Shown: positions 62,524 to 64,000 of the stretch, piece by piece
Layout of the letters: each line of letters starts with the position of its first letter
Position numbering within the stretch: position 1 is the first letter of the stretch
NCBI GenBank assembly: GCA_902489745.1
Contig: CABUBB010000005.1
Location: 1-64,000 of the forward strand
Length of the DNA: 64,000 bases
DNA from: Metaruminococcus_A sp003150405
Lineage (GTDB): Bacteria; Bacillota; Clostridia; Oscillospirales; Ruminococcaceae
Reading direction: 5' to 3'
Made by a program: the position numbers and the translations under genes
The notes under the pieces: generated by a model
Databases searched by the model: none
Told to the model about the DNA's origin: nothing
Seen by the model: only the letters and a program-made list of their open reading frames with translations

Positions 62524-64000
62524 CTATTTGGTTTCACAACGTACCCAAACCAACATCTCGCCTTTGCCACGGTTGTTCCAACAGCAATACGGTACAAATT
62601 TAAGCTGTGCCGTTTCCTTTTTTGGCGGTTCATTGCTGTAAAGCGCGCCGCTGCCACTATCTATCAGCTTCGTTGCATCCGCTTTGATGGTTAGCGTTCC
62701 GCCAAACAAGTCTGCATCATACGCCTCAACCAGCTTTACATCCTTGGCGAGCTCAAACGCACCAAGATTTTCACCGTTGTCAATTTCCTCCAGGCAGTAA
62801 ACCACCGGCCCTTTCACAACCGCTGCCTTGCCAATATCCGCCCGCACCTTGGGATTTGCATAAACAAGCTGTGCCGGCATATCCAGTTCCAGTACAACTT
62901 TCGCACCGCCCTTCCAGTTCCGGGTCAGTTTAAGATAGCCGTTTTCAACCGGGGCATCCACCACAGTGCCGTCCACCGCAACTGCTTTCAAACGGCTGAA
63001 CTGCGGAATGCGAAGCGCCACCGTAAATGGTACATCGGAATCAGTCCGCACCATCACTGCCGCAGAGGATTCAAACGGGTACCGGGTATTCAGCGAAACT
63101 GTAACCGCACGGCCGCCGATATCACATGTGGTCTCGTTATTGATGTAGAGATTGACGTACAGGTTTTCATCATCAGCGCCATAGATGTACTGACCCATTG
63201 AAGCAAGGGTGCGGATGATATTCGGCGGGCAGCAGGCGCAGCCGAACCATTTTTGCCGTTCGGTCTTGACGTGGTAAAGGCTGGTGTTGTTTTCTGCCGC
63301 CTCCGGGATGACCTCCAGCGGGTTGACATAGAAAAACTTGTTGCCCTCCAGCGAAATGCCGCCCAGCACCGTGTTGTAAAGGGCGCGCTCCATGACGTCT
63401 GCATACTTGGATTCACGGGTGATTTCAAGCATCCGTTTTGCAAACATCGCAAGGCCGACCGACGCGCAGGATTCCGAATAAGCCGAATCATTGGGTAGGT
63501 CGTAGTCCCAGGTAAAGCGTTCGCCCCGTGCCGAGGAACCAATGCTCCCCGTAATATACATCCGTTTTTCTGCAATATCGTCAAACAGCACTTCACAAGC
63601 TTTGAGCAAAGACTCATCGCCGTATTCGTAGGCTAAATCCGCCACACCGGAGAACAGGTACACATTGCGCACCGCATGGCCTTCCGCAGTGTTTTGCTCC
63701 CGGATAGGCGCATGCACCTGGTAATACCGGTCGTCAAATATATTTTCATCAATAAACTCCAATTCAAAATCCGGGCCTTTTTTCTCAATGTTGAAGTAAT
63801 TTGGCTCGGTGCCGCGGCGCTCTACAAAAAATTTTGAAAGATCAAGGTAGCGTTTCTCCCCGGTTGCATGGTAGAGCTTAACCAGTGCCAACTCAATTTC
63901 CGGATGACCAGGATAAGCCGAAATTTTGCCTTCACCCTCCCCGAACACCTCACAAATTAAATCCACATACCGGCAAATAATCTTTAACAGCTTGTCCTTG
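62524..64000 (-). CDS. GH127 family glycosidase (DUF1680), 5' end outside the window
   Basis: At least 491 residues; the frame continues past the window edge (KDKLLKIICRYVDL...), so the N-terminus is missing. It matches beta-L-arabinofuranosidases of GH127: YPGHPEIELALVKLY, NDSAYSESCASVGLAMFAKRM with the Glu-x-Cys zinc ligands, and FGCACCPPNIIRTLASMGQYIYG with the Cys-Cys pair that includes the proposed nucleophile. It would remove L-arabinose units from plant polysaccharides or glycoproteins in the cytoplasm; no signal peptide can be judged. A terminator follows. Confidence 0.92.
   Translation of the reverse strand, partial: KDKLLKIICRYVDLICEVFGEGEGKISAYPGHPEIELALVKLYHATGEKRYLDLSKFFVERRGTEPNYFNIEKKGPDFELEFIDENIFDDRYYQVHAPIREQNTAEGHAVRNVYLFSGVADLAYEYGDESLLKACEVLFDDIAEKRMYITGSIGSSARGERFTWDYDLPNDSAYSESCASVGLAMFAKRMLEITRESKYADVMERALYNTVLGGISLEGNKFFYVNPLEVIPEAAENNTSLYHVKTERQKWFGCACCPPNIIRTLASMGQYIYGADDENLYVNLYINNETTCDIGGRAVTVSLNTRYPFESSAAVMVRTDSDVPFTVALRIPQFSRLKAVAVDGTVVDAPVENGYLKLTRNWKGGAKVVLELDMPAQLVYANPKVRADIGKAAVVKGPVVYCLEEIDNGENLGAFELAKDVKLVEAYDADLFGGTLTIKADATKLIDSGSGALYSNEPPKKETAQLKFVPYCCWNNRGKGEMLVWVRCETK

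Noticed and set aside
1..64000. rRNA, tRNA and CRISPR loci
   Set aside because: None recognised on either strand by reading; short tRNAs could only be excluded with a dedicated scan.

Overview
The window comes from an anaerobic, low-oxygen-adapted member of the Clostridia, probably a gut Oscillospirales/Ruminococcaceae-type bacterium. This is inferred from content: [FeFe]-hydrogenase genes with a Rex redox sensor, meso-diaminopimelate dehydrogenase, DUF4364 and DUF1540 proteins, a Firmicutes-type rplS-lepB-ylqF-rnhB block, a GH127 glycosidase and a nonribosomal peptide cluster of the kind known from gut Clostridia. No rRNA, tRNA or CRISPR array was seen.

Layout. (1) 22-14630: an AraC-type regulator, then a compact biosynthetic operon. 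It holds a C-A-T-C-A-T-R nonribosomal peptide synthetase, a membrane histidine kinase, a receiver/HD-GYP response regulator, an acyl-activating ligase, an acyl carrier protein and an Sfp-type phosphopantetheinyl transferase. The genes predict an N-acylated dipeptide released reductively as an aldehyde or its cyclised form. (2) 14804-30051: a DtxR/MntR-type regulator divergent from feoA-feoB. feoB is cut in two at codon 473 by a 12.2 kb element (17143-29321). The element ends carry 24-bp near-perfect inverted repeats next to a shared TT, and a large serine recombinase gene lies at the right end. Joining the two feoB parts across TT restores one frame of 715 codons. (3) Inside the element: a MoxR-DUF58-transglutaminase operon, a fused sugar-isomerase-like/acyl-CoA-ligase gene, and a predicted invertible promoter switch. 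In that switch a tyrosine recombinase gene and an outward consensus promoter lie between two inverted 27-bp sites, each built as 10-bp arm, 7-bp spacer, 10-bp arm. Two small unknown genes face away from the switch on either side, so the promoter can serve only one at a time.

(4) 30086-35424: a redox/hydrogen operon. It holds a NuoE-like [2Fe-2S] protein, a hydrogenase-like PAS protein, a SpoIIE-type phosphatase, a group B-like [FeFe] hydrogenase and rex, all behind a consensus promoter buried in a 24-bp perfect inverted repeat. (5) 35601-42522: metabolic and regulatory genes (FAD enzymes, ddh, an XRE regulator, a SLOG-like protein, an RHH-like protein, PPK2). (6) 42787-53400: housekeeping genes (DUF4364, clpX-clpP-tig, a phosphoesterase, DUF1540, thrC, rnhB-yraN fusion, ylqF, lepB, rplS). 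(7) 53956-64000: a methionine-gamma-lyase-like enzyme, two M42 peptidases, murD, a radical SAM protein, a polar amino acid ABC transporter and a truncated GH127 glycosidase.

The most unusual part is region 2-3, where two site-specific recombination systems are nested: an invertible promoter inside an excisable element that inactivates an iron transporter gene. Sites and promoters were found by reading the sequence; none of their activities is proven here.
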